64,000 nucleotides of DNA from Adiantum capillus-veneris. Its lineage: Eukaryota > Streptophyta > Polypodiopsida > Polypodiales > Pteridaceae. The position numbers and the translations under genes are program-made. Position 1 is the first letter of the stretch. Each line of letters starts with the position of its first letter. This document shows positions 22,440-33,176 of this stretch, piece by piece. The stretch is from contig CM043965.1 of assembly GCA_014529385.2 (NCBI GenBank), forward strand, positions 17,435,912-17,499,911. The letters are read 5' to 3'. Below the pieces are notes generated by a model. The model did not search any database and had not been told where the DNA came from. It saw only the letters and a program-made list of their open reading frames with translations.

Positions 22440-23000
22440 TTTTTAGCTTGTATAGCGCCTGTAAATCATTTTTGATAGAGGTATTTTGGTAAACCATACA
22501 CAAACAATGAAGTGGCAATATTTGAATTAAAAAAAGGTGGATCTTATACGTGATACTGTTGTTTGTCTGTCCTAGTGTCGCGGTTGTTTTTACTTTGTAT
22601 CAGACGCATAGAAGTATCTGTATACTACTACATAGTGTAAAGGGGTTTAGTTTCTTGTACAATGCCTGTAACTCATTTTAGACTTTTTGGTAAACCAATG
22701 CAAAATCAGTATAATGGTGCTTAATGTGGCTATACTCGGACATAGAAAAATGGACTTGATATTGTCATTTGTCTGGCCTAGAGTCGGGGATGTTGAGACT
22801 CTCTATCAGACACATGGAAATATCTGCATACTATTGCATACTATCAGTATAATGGTGCTTAATGTGACTATACTCGGACATAGAAAAATGGACTTGATAT
22901 TGTCATTTGTCTGGCCTAGAGTCGGGGCTGTTGAGACTCTCTATCAGACACATGGAAATATCTGCATACTATTGCATAGTGTAAATGGGTTTTGTCCTCC
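22440..23000 (+). repeat. Two-level tandem repeat with a recent 138-bp duplication
   Basis: An older pair of diverged units starts near 22448 and 22658 (GCCTGTAAATCATTTT and GCCTGTAACTCATTTT, each followed by TTTGGTAAACCA). Within the second lies an almost perfect 138-bp duplication, 22705-22842 and 22843-22980, with about two differences. Since 138 is a multiple of three, a 116-codon frame (22687-23037) stays open and encodes two near-identical 46-residue repeats. I treat that frame as a by-product, not a gene. Confidence 0.88.
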
Positions 23001-23669
23001 CTTATGCCACTTTTGGGAGTGCTACATTTTCAAATGATCTCGCGTGTTAGTTTATATTAAATAACGTTGACAATATTGGTAACATATATGGGTTTTTTCT
23101 CTTTACTAATCTTTCTAACTTGGGATCTTTTAGTGTTTTTTCTCATTAAACTTACAAACTTTGGTAGGTTGATGAATATGAGAATGTTGATTTGGCTTGA
23201 CAAAAGCCGAGTTTTTCTTTCAAAAAAATGGAAGATATCTATAGTTGATATTGAGGACACTTTATGGCTTCATGGTACTTAGTAAATCTAGTGAAATCGG
23301 AGCCTGACAAAATTGGCAAAGTTGTTCTGGTATTGGTACATATCTCAAGCTGCTAATTTGGTTACTTTATGCTTTATGGTACTTAGGAATTTGGGCCTAA
23401 CCAATGACAAAAAAATATCTGAAAAACTAACCTATGGGTTAGGATAGGACACTTGGATCAAAAGGGGTAATGGCCTTTTGATCAAAATGATACATATGTT
23501 AATTATCTATTTAAAGGTCTTTCAGAACATTGGTCTATAAAGAAACCATACAATGATTGACATTAAATGATATAGATAAACTATTTTTTCACTAAAAAGA
23601 ACTAAAATACATGAACATTTTGGACAGTGGTTTAAGCTAAAAAGGGTTCTAAGTTGGACATGGATAATA
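23001..23669. other. Non-coding, nothing recognised
   Basis: AT-rich DNA between the tandem repeat and the G2 5' LTR. Similar phrases recur (TTATGGCTTCATGGTACTTA and TTATGCTTTATGGTACTTAG at about 23262 and 23367), suggesting another old local duplication. Confidence 0.4.
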
Positions 23670-25239
23670 ATTGTCATAAAATCTAATATCTAACCACCCC
23701 AAATGATCTTCTCATTTTAAACAGATCATTTAATGTGGCAGAATAAATGGGAACGAGGGTTAGGATAGAGACATGTGCTTATAGAGCTCTCTCAACACGG
23801 GGCCAATGGTAAAGGGTCCCAAATGAGAGATGGTGTATCAAAGAGAAAGGCTAACCAATGGATCATAAATACCTTAGGGGTAACTTCATTGAAGACCTCC
23901 AATAGTTAGTGTTAAAAGTCCTTTGACCTTAGGTAAGCTAGGCTTGTGCTTGAGGTGGGAACCCGGCCCAAGCTTGAGGCGCTTGTCATGCCTGATGGCT
24001 AAGCTTGAGATGCTTGAAGTGCTTGAGGATTGAGATTCTTGAGATGTTAGGGCTGTACTTGAGGTGAGAGCCCAAGCTCGAGGGGCTTAAGGGCCAAGCT
24101 TGTGGTGAGAACTAGGCCCAAGGTTGAGGGGCTTGAGGTGGCACAAAAGTTAAAACAAATCTAGAAGGAGGGGGCGAACCATGCAAGAAGGGGGGGATGG
24201 TTCCTTGACCACTCTCTCTCCCAAAGGGAACCCCTTGCCCAAGAGGCAAGTAGGACACATGTCAAGCCCCTAGCTAGGTTACCCACATGGTGTGACTAAA
24301 GCCTATTGGTTGAACTTCCAAGGGGTCCAATGATAATTTAGTGGATTCAATTTATTGTTTTAACATTTATCAAGCCCTCTCTCTCAAAGGGGAAAGGGGG
24401 ACACTTTTCCCAAGGCTACCCTTTCTGCTTGGTATGATTCTTGCTTGTTATTAGCTAGGCCTGGAGGGGTCTAATGAGCTTCAAGCATGAGCTACAAGGG
24501 GGGGGTCAACCAAAGCTAGTAGGGGGCCTGTTTGAGGGGTATACTCTCCCACACTTACCACACACACATTCTCATTGTGTATTGTGCAAAGTTCAAGAGT
24601 TGCCTCTCCTTATCCAAGAAAGTAGAGAGGTTGAGAGCCTACACAAGCACTCTTGGCTATGGAATGCAAATCCAACCAAGAGCCATGCTTCAATGCTTAA
24701 GCTTGCCATTTTCTCCATCTTCATTACTATGCTATTATGTATGCTAGCAAGAAGAGTGATGATAAGTGAGGAACTGGTTCTTTCTTCTATGAAATATTTC
24801 TTCGTCCTCTTTGCTACCCTCATTCCCTTCTAGCTCTATCCACCTTTGAAGGTTTTTGAGGTCTTGGGACTGAGGCTTGGGATAGTTAATGCTTTTCATA
24901 AAGTTTATGTTATGCTCATGCTTTCCATCTTCATTGCATTACCTAGGTCACAAGGAACACAAATATTGTTTTGTAGCAAGTCTCTCTTGATGGGAGAAAC
25001 TATAATCCAAATGCCTATTGGAGGGGGGACCGTGGCTCCACATAAATCCGGTCCTCAAATGTTTTCATTTTCTCTAAATTCTCTCTCTTGCAAAAGTATT
25101 GTTCATGCCAAGTTAACTAAATGCTATGTTTATGGTTCTACCATCAATTATGTTCACCCACTATGCTCGCAAAGTAATTTCACAAAGGTACTCTCTCTAA
25201 TTTCCGCTACTCTCAAGTATATAGGCCATTTTCATTACA
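23670..25239 (+). repeat. 5' LTR of G2 (about 1.57 kb)
   Basis: It begins near TGTCATAAAATC and ends CATTTTCATTACA, right before the primer-binding site. It holds a degenerate GCTTGAGG minisatellite (about 23930-24140). Two open stretches inside it (24474-24833 and 24846-25277) have no recognisable product and lie in LTR DNA, so they are not called genes. The exact left base is uncertain by a few bp. Confidence 0.85.
23930..24140 (+). repeat. Degenerate GCTTGAGG minisatellite in the G2 LTR
   Basis: Phrases such as GCTTGAGGTG, GCTTGAGATGCTTGAAGTG and CCAAGCTTGAGGCGCTTG recur irregularly. The 3' LTR has the same array with its own 46-bp duplication. Confidence 0.8.
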
Positions 25240-25240
25240 T

Positions 25241-25252
25241 TGGTATCGGAGC
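25241..25252 (+). other. Primer-binding site of G2 (initiator tRNA-Met)
   Basis: TGGTATCGGAGC lies one base after the LTR end and differs by one base from the initiator tRNA-Met complement TGGTATCAGAGC. Confidence 0.9.
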
Positions 25253-25615
25253 ATTTGGTTTCTCTTTTCTTGCTTAGGAAGAGAGGTCCTTAAGTATCTT
25301 ATACATGATAATTTGATTTTGTTAATTATATTAGGGTAAGTGGGATTGGGATCTATTATCAATTTTGTTGAGCCCACTATGTCGGATATGGTGCACACTT
25401 TGAGAGCTTTGGACTTAATAATGTAGTCTTTTTAGACTTGCCTATGTCTTTATCATTATTGAGCCATAAGAAGTCCAAAAGGAGCTAGAACTTGGCAATT
25501 TTGCAATATTAGACCCACTCCACTACTCTCTATAATTAACCACTTCGAGCTGTGGGTGTAGATAGTTAAGTGCCAATTTTCAAAGGCTAAGAGGAGTGGC
25601 AACTAAGGTTTTGAA

Positions 25616-27090
25616 ATGCCAAAGCATACACTAAGTACGTACACAAATTTTTCTAACATCGATGACAAGAATGAAGAGAGTAGATTGAACATTGATAGCT
25701 TTGATTTTTCACATGAAGGTGCTAATGATGATGCCCCCATGTTTGTCAGTTATCTCTTTACTAGGTTGCATCAAGCTATGGGTAACCCTGCTTTGCAAGC
25801 CAAAGTTACTCAACAACTTCGTGCTTATGGGATTTCCCTTCCTCTCTAAGATGAGAGAGATCTTACGAGGCCTCTTGAAGAGACCCCCAAAAGAAGACTC
25901 TCTCCCAGATGAGAGGACGAATCCAGAGAGCAAGAAAGCAATGAAACTTTAAGTTGCTCTGAAGATGTGGCTCGAGGAAGATGGCGGTCTAGATGATTGC
26001 CAACTCCTCCCAAGAGGAAAAGATCAACACACAGTCCTCCTCGTCACTTCAAAGGGGAAGAGAGGAAGCAAAGGAAGAAAAGGGCAAGAAAGAGGTCATC
26101 CTCTTCTCCTTCTTCTTCACCTTCCTCCTCTTCCGACAAAAGCTATGGCTATTCTCTTAGAGAATACAAGAGGGGAGGACATCGCAAATCATATCTTGCA
26201 TGGTGAAGGTCACAAAAGCTAAAGAACTTAAAAGAGGGAGAAAAGAGTATCTCTTTTATCACCTATGATGTAACCTTTGGTACTACTGACAAAGTGTTGG
26301 CCTTCATCCATCAATTTTACGCGGCCTTTGGAGACGAGGGCTTTACGTAGTCCTCTAAGCTATGCCATGTAGCTATTCACTTCCAGAAATCGGCTCGTCA
26401 ATGGTGGGCTAGCCTTCATGGCAATGGAAAAGACCCAAAGACATGGAAAACTCTATGAGTTTCCATCATGATGTAATTCATTGCAAGTGATGCAAAGGAC
26501 AAAGTGCTCACCGAATGGAACAATTTGAAGCTTCTCTCTCATGAGTCTATCCACAGATATGTAGACAAGTTTTGGGATTTACATATCAAGGCTATTGTCT
26601 TCTAAAAGATAGACTTCACTGAGGAAAAGAAACAATTCTGTGCAGGATTACCTGAAGAGATGGATGAATACGTCAACTCTCAATGGCCGGGTTCTATCAT
26701 CCAAGTAATTCATCACACCATGGTTGATTCATGCATCAATTTCCAACAAGGGGCCAGACAAAATATCAAGCCCATGGAAAACAAAGATAAAAATGATGCA
26801 AAGAAAAAAACCAATGCCCAAAATCCTTCCCAAGGCTCTTCCCACAACAACAACAACAATCAGCCCAACGACAAGGGAGTTTACAAAGGCAAAAACAAAC
26901 TCTCACCTGGAGAGCTTGAAGTTTTTGCAAGGACCATAAGTATTTTAAGTGTGGAAAGCAAGGACATGGCTATCATTCTTGCCCCAACAAAAATTCTCAC
27001 ATTGAGACTCCTAGGGCTTCCACCATCGAAGCTCCAAAAGAGGATTCTCATTACAAAGGATCATCTCTCTCCTATGCTTGGTGAAAGGTA
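25616..27090 (+). pseudogene. G2 Gag remnant
   Basis: The N-terminal part is open at 25616-25849. Then an Arg/Ser/Lys-rich stretch (about 26010-26110) leads to a retrotransposon-gag capsid region in broken frames (FIHQFYAAFGDEGF, SARQWWASLHGNG, LLSHESIHRYVDKFWDL, about 26300-26580). A 143-codon open segment (26660-27091) contains an Asn-rich linker. The zinc knuckle reads YFKCGKQGHGYHSCP in another frame at about 26938, with the first Cys changed to Tyr. Gag would form the particle. Multiple stops make it dead. Confidence 0.82.
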
Positions 27091-27094
27091 AGGG

Positions 27095-27546
27095 AGCATG
27101 ATGCCTTCATCTTGTTTGACCCTGGCTCTACTCACAACTTCATATCAATGGAGTTGACCACCAAGTTGGGCATTCAATCTTTTGAGATGGGAGATATTGT
27201 AACGACTGACATAGCTTTCAAGGGACATCAAGCCTTTGTTACTCCCTTGATTGGGAAGTTGAGGTTTCATGTCCAAAGCTATGTCGTCAAAGAAGACTTT
27301 TTAATCTCTCCTCTCCAACATGAGGATGCTATCCTAGGGGTGCCATGGTTTGATTGGATGTCTGCCAACATGAAGTTCCCTGAAAGGAGAATCTACTTCA
27401 CCTACAAGGGAAAGAACATGTATATAAATGCTAGTGAGTGTGGTCGTACTATACCACTTGTAAATCCTGCTGCTTTTGATAAATCAATGAAGAAGCTCTG
27501 TTTTTGCGTACATAATTTTTGTCAAACAATCCCTAGAAGATCCTAA
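27095..27546 (+). pseudogene. G2 aspartic protease
   Basis: The active site reads FDPGSTHNFIS with the Asp codon at 27118-27120; the residue after Asp is Pro where Thr or Ser is usual, which should impair catalysis. The distal motif AILGVPWFDWMSANMKFPE is intact at about 27331. The stretch is open for 144 codons to a TAA at 27544. The next segment (DVFMDDIPMGLPP, about 27620) is the N-terminal part of RT in a different frame. Confidence 0.85.
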
Positions 27547-28644
27547 TCTTTTATCAAATGTAGATGGTAGGAACCAAGAAGAGTTGGACTTGTCTAACTT
27601 CCTAAAAGGATTCCAAGATGTGTTCATGGATGATATCCCTATGGGCTTACCTCCAAAATGAGGCGATGCTGACCATCACATTGAGAGCCTTCTAGGGAAG
27701 CTCAGTGCCTAACAAGCCTCCTTATCAAGTTTCTCAAGATCAACAAGAGGAGATCATCAGGCAAGTACAAGAACTGGTAGATGGTGAGGCCTATCTCCTC
27801 TCCCTTTTGTTCTCGATTCCTTTTAGTGCAAAAGAAAGATGGTACATACTGTATGTGTGTGGACTATTAAGCACTAAACCATATCACTATTGAGCCTCGG
27901 GTAGAAGATCTATTTGATAAGATACAAGGCTCTACCTACTTTAGTAGGATTGATCTTAAAAGTGCATATCATCAAATAAGGATAATGGATGAAGATATCC
28001 TAAAGATCGTGTTTTGTACAATGTTTGGCCATTATGAATATCTAGTCATGCCTTTTGGCTTGACTAATGCACCAGCCACTTTCAATTGTTTAATGGAGAA
28101 AAATTTTCAACCCTACCACAAATTTGCTGGAGTGTTCTTTGATGATATCATCATCTACTCCAAGTCTTTGGAGGAGCAACATCTCCAAGTGATTTCTCTA
28201 TCATTAAGGGAGAACAAGATTTTTCTCAACCAAAAGAAAAGCAAAATTTTCCTCCAAGAGATTCAATACTTGGGTCATGTTATCTCTCAAGACGGTATCT
28301 GTATGGATCCATCAAAGTTAGAGGTAATAAAAGCATGGCATAATCCAAGGAATCTACATGAGCTAAGAAGCTTCATTGGTATATGTGCATACTATAGATG
28401 CTTCATAGCAAACAAAATTCAAATATCAAGACCACTACATGACTTAACTAAGAAGAACGTTAAGTATTTATCAACTGCTAAGGAGAAAAATTCTTTTCAC
28501 AAGATCAAAGAGAAGCTTACCCCCCAACCAGTCCTCATGCTTTCGGATCTCTCAAAGTCATTTGAGGTCCAATGTGATGCTTGTGGTGATTGCCTTGGAG
28601 CAATCTTGCTTCAAGAAGGGCAAGCCATAGCATATGAGAGCTGA
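27547..28644 (+). pseudogene. G2 reverse transcriptase
   Basis: The RT finger region is frameshifted at 27620-27985 (QVSQDQQEEIIRQVQELV, then CVDYXALN-like remnants, then YFSRIDLKSAYHQIR). From 27985 it is open for 219 codons: FGHYEYLVMPFGLTNAPATF, the catalytic box FFDD at 28135-28146 (the usual form is Y/F-x-D-D), FLQEIQYLGHVISQDG, and PRNLHELRSFIGICAYYR. It ends at the RNase H start with a TGA at 28642. RT would copy element RNA into DNA in the particle. The broken finger region makes it non-functional. Confidence 0.9.
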
Positions 28645-28937
28645 AGGATCAATACAGATGAACCTGTCTTAGGCATTTATGAGAAAGATGTTTTAGTTGT
28701 TCTTTAGATGCCCTAGACACATGGAAGCATTATTTATTGGGGACTCCGTTTATTCTACAAACCGACCAGCAAAGTCTCAAGTACTTTATGACACAAACCA
28801 AGATTTTCGACAAAAAAATGAGGTGGACAAATTTTCTTTTGCAATTTAATCTCCATATTGCTCACATTACTGGTAAGCACAATCAAATGGCCAATGCAAT
28901 TGCACGAGACGACCAAAAGCTAACACGGTGTCTATAG
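28545..28937 (+). pseudogene. G2 RNase H
   Basis: FEVQCDACGDCLGAILLQEG carries the first catalytic Asp. After a TGA (28642) and a TAG (28706), FILQTDQQSLKYFM holds the next Asp, and HITGKHNQMANAIAR holds the position usually N-x-x-A-D, here with Asn for Asp. This is the single, native RNase H expected for a chromovirus. Confidence 0.82.
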
Positions 28938-29835
28938 CTACTCACAATGATCTATCATCTATGATAGACGAGTATGCTATTGACCTCACTTTAGAGACAT
29001 AATGTTAGCCCTTGCTTTGGAGAAGAAAGAGGAACCATTCACCTTACAGGATGGTCATGTTCTCAATGGCAATAGGCTATGTGTTACCCACTTCCTTCAT
29101 GATAAAGTCATGTGTGAATCCCATGCTCCTCCCTATGTGGGGGCATAGAGGCATTTAACCTACTCTCCGAGGAGTAGAAACGTACTTCTATTGGCCTACC
29201 ATGAAAGTGGACATACAAGAGTATGTTTCAAAATGTGTGGTATGCCAAAAGACCATGACAGAGGGAAGCAATTTGGATTACTGTAGCCATTGCCTATCCG
29301 AGATTCACCATGGGAGAGTATATCCATGGACTTCATCTTTAGTTTACCCAAGTCTATCCATGGGAATACGGGAATATGGACAATAGTTGACAGGTTTAGC
29401 AAGTAAGCACACTTTATTTCTATCAAAACTACTATTAAGGCACACAAAATGGAAACTCTCTTCATATCACAAATTTTCAAACACCATGGATTACCAACAT
29501 CCATTGTGTCAGATAGAGATCCTAGAATGACCAGTAATTTTTTGAAAGGTCTCTTTGAAAATCTAGGACCACGATTGAATTTCTCTTCTGCCTATCACCC
29601 ACAAATGGATGGCCAAAGTGAGATAGCCAATCTTACAATACTCGATCTAGTAAAGACTTATGTTACCAAAGTAGATCAATGCTCACAATGGGAAAAGTAT
29701 TTACCTCTTGTAGAGTATGCCTACAATAATACTATACATACTTCTACGGGAAAAGCACCTTTTGAGATCATTGAGGGAAGACCTAAAAGTCCCTTACTAC
29801 TCAAAGTACATGGGAAGATATTAGTTTTCCAATGA
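28938..29835 (+). pseudogene. G2 integrase
   Basis: The zinc-binding part is broken but shows HDKVMCESHAPP and KCVVCQKT (Cys pair at about 29230). The core has [15 protein letters not shown] (first Asp, about 29326) with TIVDRFSK-stop-AHF, then SIVSDRDPRMTSNF (second Asp) and HPQMDGQSEIANL (Glu) in the 128-codon open part from 29449. YAYNNTIHTSTGKAPFEI is also canonical. Stops at 29146 and 29404 inactivate it. Confidence 0.88.
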
Positions 29836-30013
29836 GTATAGCCGTGACCTACAAGAATATTTTCAAAAGATTAAGGAGGCTACATCAATCTCTCAACAAA
29901 GGCAAAAAGTTGTTGCTGATAAGCACATAAGAGCCTTAACGTTCAAAGAAAATGATTGGGTATTACTTCAGTTTCCGAAGGCTTGATTAAGGAACACGTC
30001 GGGAAAAAATCCT

Positions 30014-30410
30014 ATGGGCCATCAAAAGTATTATGCTAAGCTAGCAGAAAGATACTATGGTCCTTTCCAAATCTTGAAGCCTATCAAAGAGACCGCTTAC
30101 CAACTCAAGTTGCCTAACCATTGGCTCATACAAAATTCTTTTCATGTGAGCCTACTTAAGCCCTGCAAAGGAGAGCCACCAAGTGAACCAATCATTGAAG
30201 ACTCTCCCGAAGTTAAAGACCAAGAAGAGGTGCTACAACCCAAAGCTATCCTTTGGCATGAAGACAAGGTACTAAAACATGGTAAGATTATCTGACGGTA
30301 TCCTATTAGGTTAAAAAATTATCCTTTTGAAGATGCTAGATGGATGCAAGGAATACAGCTTAAGGATAGTATGAAACTTGTCAATGCTTACAATGCTACA
30401 TTAGAATAAG
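30014..30410 (+). pseudogene. G2 integrase C-terminal domain and chromodomain-like tail
   Basis: [18 protein letters not shown] and [13 protein letters not shown] are the conserved gypsy integrase C-terminal motifs. They are followed by [15 protein letters not shown], a TGA, then YPIRLKNYPFEDARWM, the chromodomain pattern of plant chromoviruses. Such tails steer integration to particular chromatin (known for the family). One stop at 30293-30295 interrupts it. Confidence 0.82.
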
Positions 30411-30751
30411 CACATGTACAGATTTCTTTCAAATGACTAGTTTTTTGGTCTTACAAGACTAGTTATCTTTTTATTATGCCCAAATTTAAATAGTATGCAT
30501 GCTTAGAATCATGTTTGTGATTACCATGTCTCTGAAACACCAAGTAGAATTTGTCACTCTATTTGGGAGAATGAAATGGACTAAAGAGCAGACATGCTTG
30601 TGGCAGCTATGTCTCCCAAGCACCAAATGGATAGGTCATCCATCTTGGAAAGATGTTGTAGGGTAAAAAGGGATCCTCTACCCGCTAAGCAAGATTAAGT
30701 AATGACTAAGGCTTTATCTCTTCTACCTCATAGTCAAGGATGACTATGATT
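30411..30751. other. G2 3' untranslated region
   Basis: Non-coding DNA between the pol remnant and the polypurine tract. Nothing else is seen. Confidence 0.6.
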
Positions 30752-30763
30752 TCAAGAGAGAGG
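30752..30763 (+). other. Polypurine tract of G2
   Basis: TCAAGAGAGAGG directly precedes the start of LTR homology (TAACATCATAAAAT). Confidence 0.75.
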
Positions 30764-31477
30764 TAACATCATAAAATTTAACTAACCACCCCAAATGATT
30801 TTAAATTGAATATTTAATGCGGGAGAATAAACAGGAACAAGGGTCAGGATATAGACATGTGCTTATAGATCTATCTCAACATGGGACCAATGGTGGTAAA
30901 AAGCCCAAATGAGAGATGGTCTAACAAAGAGCAAGGCTAACCAATGGAACATAAATACCTTAGGGTTAACTTCATTGAAGACCTCCAATAGTTAATGCTA
31001 AAATTCCTTTGACCTTAGGTAAGCTAGGGATGTGCTTGAGGTGGGAACCCGGACCAAGCTTGAGGTGCTTGTCATGTCTGATGACTGAGATTCTTGAGAT
31101 TCTTGAAGTGATTGAGGATTGAGATGCTTGAGGTTCTTGTCATGCTTAAGATGCTAGGGCTCTACTTGAGGTGAGAACCGAGCCCAAGCTTGAGGGGCTT
31201 AAGGGCCAAGCTTGTGGTGAGAACTAGACCCAAGGTTAAGGGGCTTAAAAGCCAAGCTTGTGGTGAGAACTAGGCCCAAGGTTGAGGGGATTGAGGTGGC
31301 AGAAAAGTCAAAGAAAATCCCTACAAGGAGGGGAAGATCCATGCAAGAAGGGGGGATGGTTTCTTGACCACTCTCTTCCAAAGGGCACCCCTTTCCCTCT
31401 ATGCTCACAAAGTAATTTCACAAAATTACTCTCTCTAATTTCCGCTACTCTCAAGTAAATAGGCCATTTCCATTACA
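30764..31477 (+). repeat. 3' LTR of G2, internally deleted (about 714 bp)
   Basis: It matches the 5' LTR at its left part (to about 31397, equal to about 24236) and its last 80 bp (CTATGCTCACAAAGTAATTT..., equal to 25159-25239). The 5' LTR interior of about 920 bp is missing. It ends CCATTACA at 31477. Confidence 0.88.
31194..31285 (+). repeat. 46-bp tandem duplication in the G2 3' LTR
   Basis: GGGGCTTAAGGGCCAAGCTT (31194) recurs as GGGGCTTAAAAGCCAAGCTT (31240). The 5' LTR has one copy. Confidence 0.85.
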
Positions 31478-32344
31478 ATAAGTGATATAGTCTATTTGTT
31501 AGCAAGTCGTCGTGACGGACATCTGCAACATAGCTCTTTTGTACTAACATAATGTCAATATGCAAGGAAGCGAGGGCACATAGACTTAATGAGAGTGTTG
31601 ATCTCACCAAAGTGAACTCAGAGGGCTACTCATACTACGACAAAAGGAAATCAACCACTTCCTAGTTAGAAAATCAGTATGCGTCCAATCTCACTGTTCT
31701 AGGTTATCACGCCTTTTCGGCATCCAAACGAGTTTGGAATGCAATGAAACTTAAGGAGAGGTATTACAACACCTAGGGACAGAATCCTACCAAGTTCTAC
31801 CACCATCTCGAAAGGTACATAAATCACGATCCATCACAAAAAAATGTGCAAAAAACTGAAACAAAACTACTCGAAAAGGTTCCCCTTAAGTATAGAAACA
31901 CTTATCCATGGTTAAAACATCAGAATACAACCATTTTAACCTTCAAATCAATGCATTTATCTCACAAGCAATGCGTCGCAAACCACAACAGAATTGAGAG
32001 TGACTATACTTAAATTGTAGAGCAAGAGACTAGAACACAATGTGCTATTGGGAGTTGAATTCTGATTACCAGTCCAGGAGAAAAGAGGATTACAACTTGT
32101 AGCAGCAAGAAGCTCTCACGGTGAACGGTCAAAAAACTCCTTCAACCTAATGATACCTCTTTAGTCTAAAATCAAGGGTTTTGACTTGAAGGTTAGGGGA
32201 GGTTTCCCACGGCCATTTGGACACTTAGAAGGGTGTAGACTCAGACAGGCTAAGAGGGTATGACAAATTACATTACAATTACAACTCATAATAAGTTGAA
32301 TTACACGGTGGTGCAACCAAAGTTGGTCCGAGCGAAGAGATGGT
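31478..32344. other. Non-coding, nothing recognised
   Basis: This lies between the G2 3' LTR and the 5'-truncated T2 element. I see no gene, no tandem repeat, and no match to other parts of the window. Confidence 0.4.
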
Positions 32345-32429
32345 CTATGCCAGGCAAAGGCAGCAGCTGCGTGTAGTGCAGAAGGCTAGGGCAGGTACCA
32401 GAACCCTATGAAGCCAAAGGATAGCAGAG

Positions 32430-33176
32430 GTGTATGCTCGATGTGGTTTTTTAGACCAAAGGGTTTCTGTAAAGGAGATATATTTACACATGCTGGCTAG
32501 TTTTCCTGATTTGTTCATTACTTCATATGAAGAGATCAGAGGATTCAAGGGTGAAGAGATGCATATAGATCTGAAAGAAGGTGCTAAGCCAGTGCGGAAA
32601 AGGCTAAGAAGGATGGGTCAAGAGAAGATGGAAGCCTTGCGGGAAGAGGTGGTTAAGTTATTGAAGGCAGGGTTCATAGTCCCAGTGGAGACCATAGAAT
32701 GGGTGAGTCCAGTAGTAGTTAGTCCAAAGAAGGATGGAAAGTGGAGGATTTGTGTAGATTTTAAACCCTTAAATCCAGTCACTAAGAAGAATCCATATCC
32801 TCTTCCATTCATTGATCAGATCTTGGATTCAGTGGCAGGTTATGAGAGGTACAGTGTGTGTGATGGTTTTTCAAGCTATTTTCAATTGAAGATTGCTCTT
32901 AAAGACCGCACAAAGACAACTTTTATTTCGCCATGGGGCTGCTTTTGCTATACGGTATTGCCATTTGGGTTGTCAAATGGACCTTCCTTCTATCAAGAGA
33001 GAGAAAATTGGGTGTTGGACCCATTCATTGGTAGTTGTGTTAAATCTTTTATGGACGACTTCTGTGTCTACAGCAGTAGGGCTGAACACCATGAGAAGTT
33101 GCAGATGGTATTGGATTGATATGATGAGTGTGGAGGACAACTAAATCCAAATAAATGTCATCTAGCATAGCCAAGG
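32430..33176 (+). pseudogene. T2 reverse transcriptase, N-terminal and palm domains
   Basis: Within 229 open codons are PVRKRLRRMGQEKMEAL, KLLKAGFIVPVETIEWVSPV, KDGKWRICVDFKPLNPVT, YSVCDGFSSYFQLKIA, TTFISPWGCFCYTVLPFGLS and the catalytic FMDD box at 33048-33059. The next segment, ECGGQLNPNKCHLA, is separated by a TGA at 33117-33119 and a TAG at 33168-33170, and then joins 33177 onward. The NAPxxFQ motif reads NGPSFYQE, a sign of decay. It would copy element RNA into DNA. Confidence 0.92.

Larger units (their letters stand above)
23670..31477 (+). mobile_element. Dead Ty3/gypsy chromovirus G2 with unequal LTRs
   Basis: The 5' LTR (about 23670-25239) and 3' LTR (about 30764-31477) share their left and right ends. 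Between them lie a tRNA-Met primer-binding site, gag, protease, RT, RNase H, integrase, a chromodomain-like tail and a polypurine tract. There is no second RNase H, which separates it from G1 and T2. The 3' LTR lacks about 920 bp present in the 5' LTR. Many stops and frameshifts are present. Confidence 0.92.

Noticed and set aside
22687-23037. 116-codon ORF with internal repeat
   Set aside because: It is kept open by a 138-bp tandem duplication. There is no recognisable domain and no supporting signals.
9975-25252. tRNA-Met-like fragments at 9975, 25241 and 51908
   Set aside because: Each is only 12 bp, sits right after an LTR, and is the primer-binding site of an element. No cloverleaf can be formed.
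24474-25277. Two adjacent open frames (119 and 143 codons)
   Set aside because: They lie inside the G2 5' LTR, show no domain, and are absent from the shorter 3' LTR. Kept only as a point of interest about LTR length.
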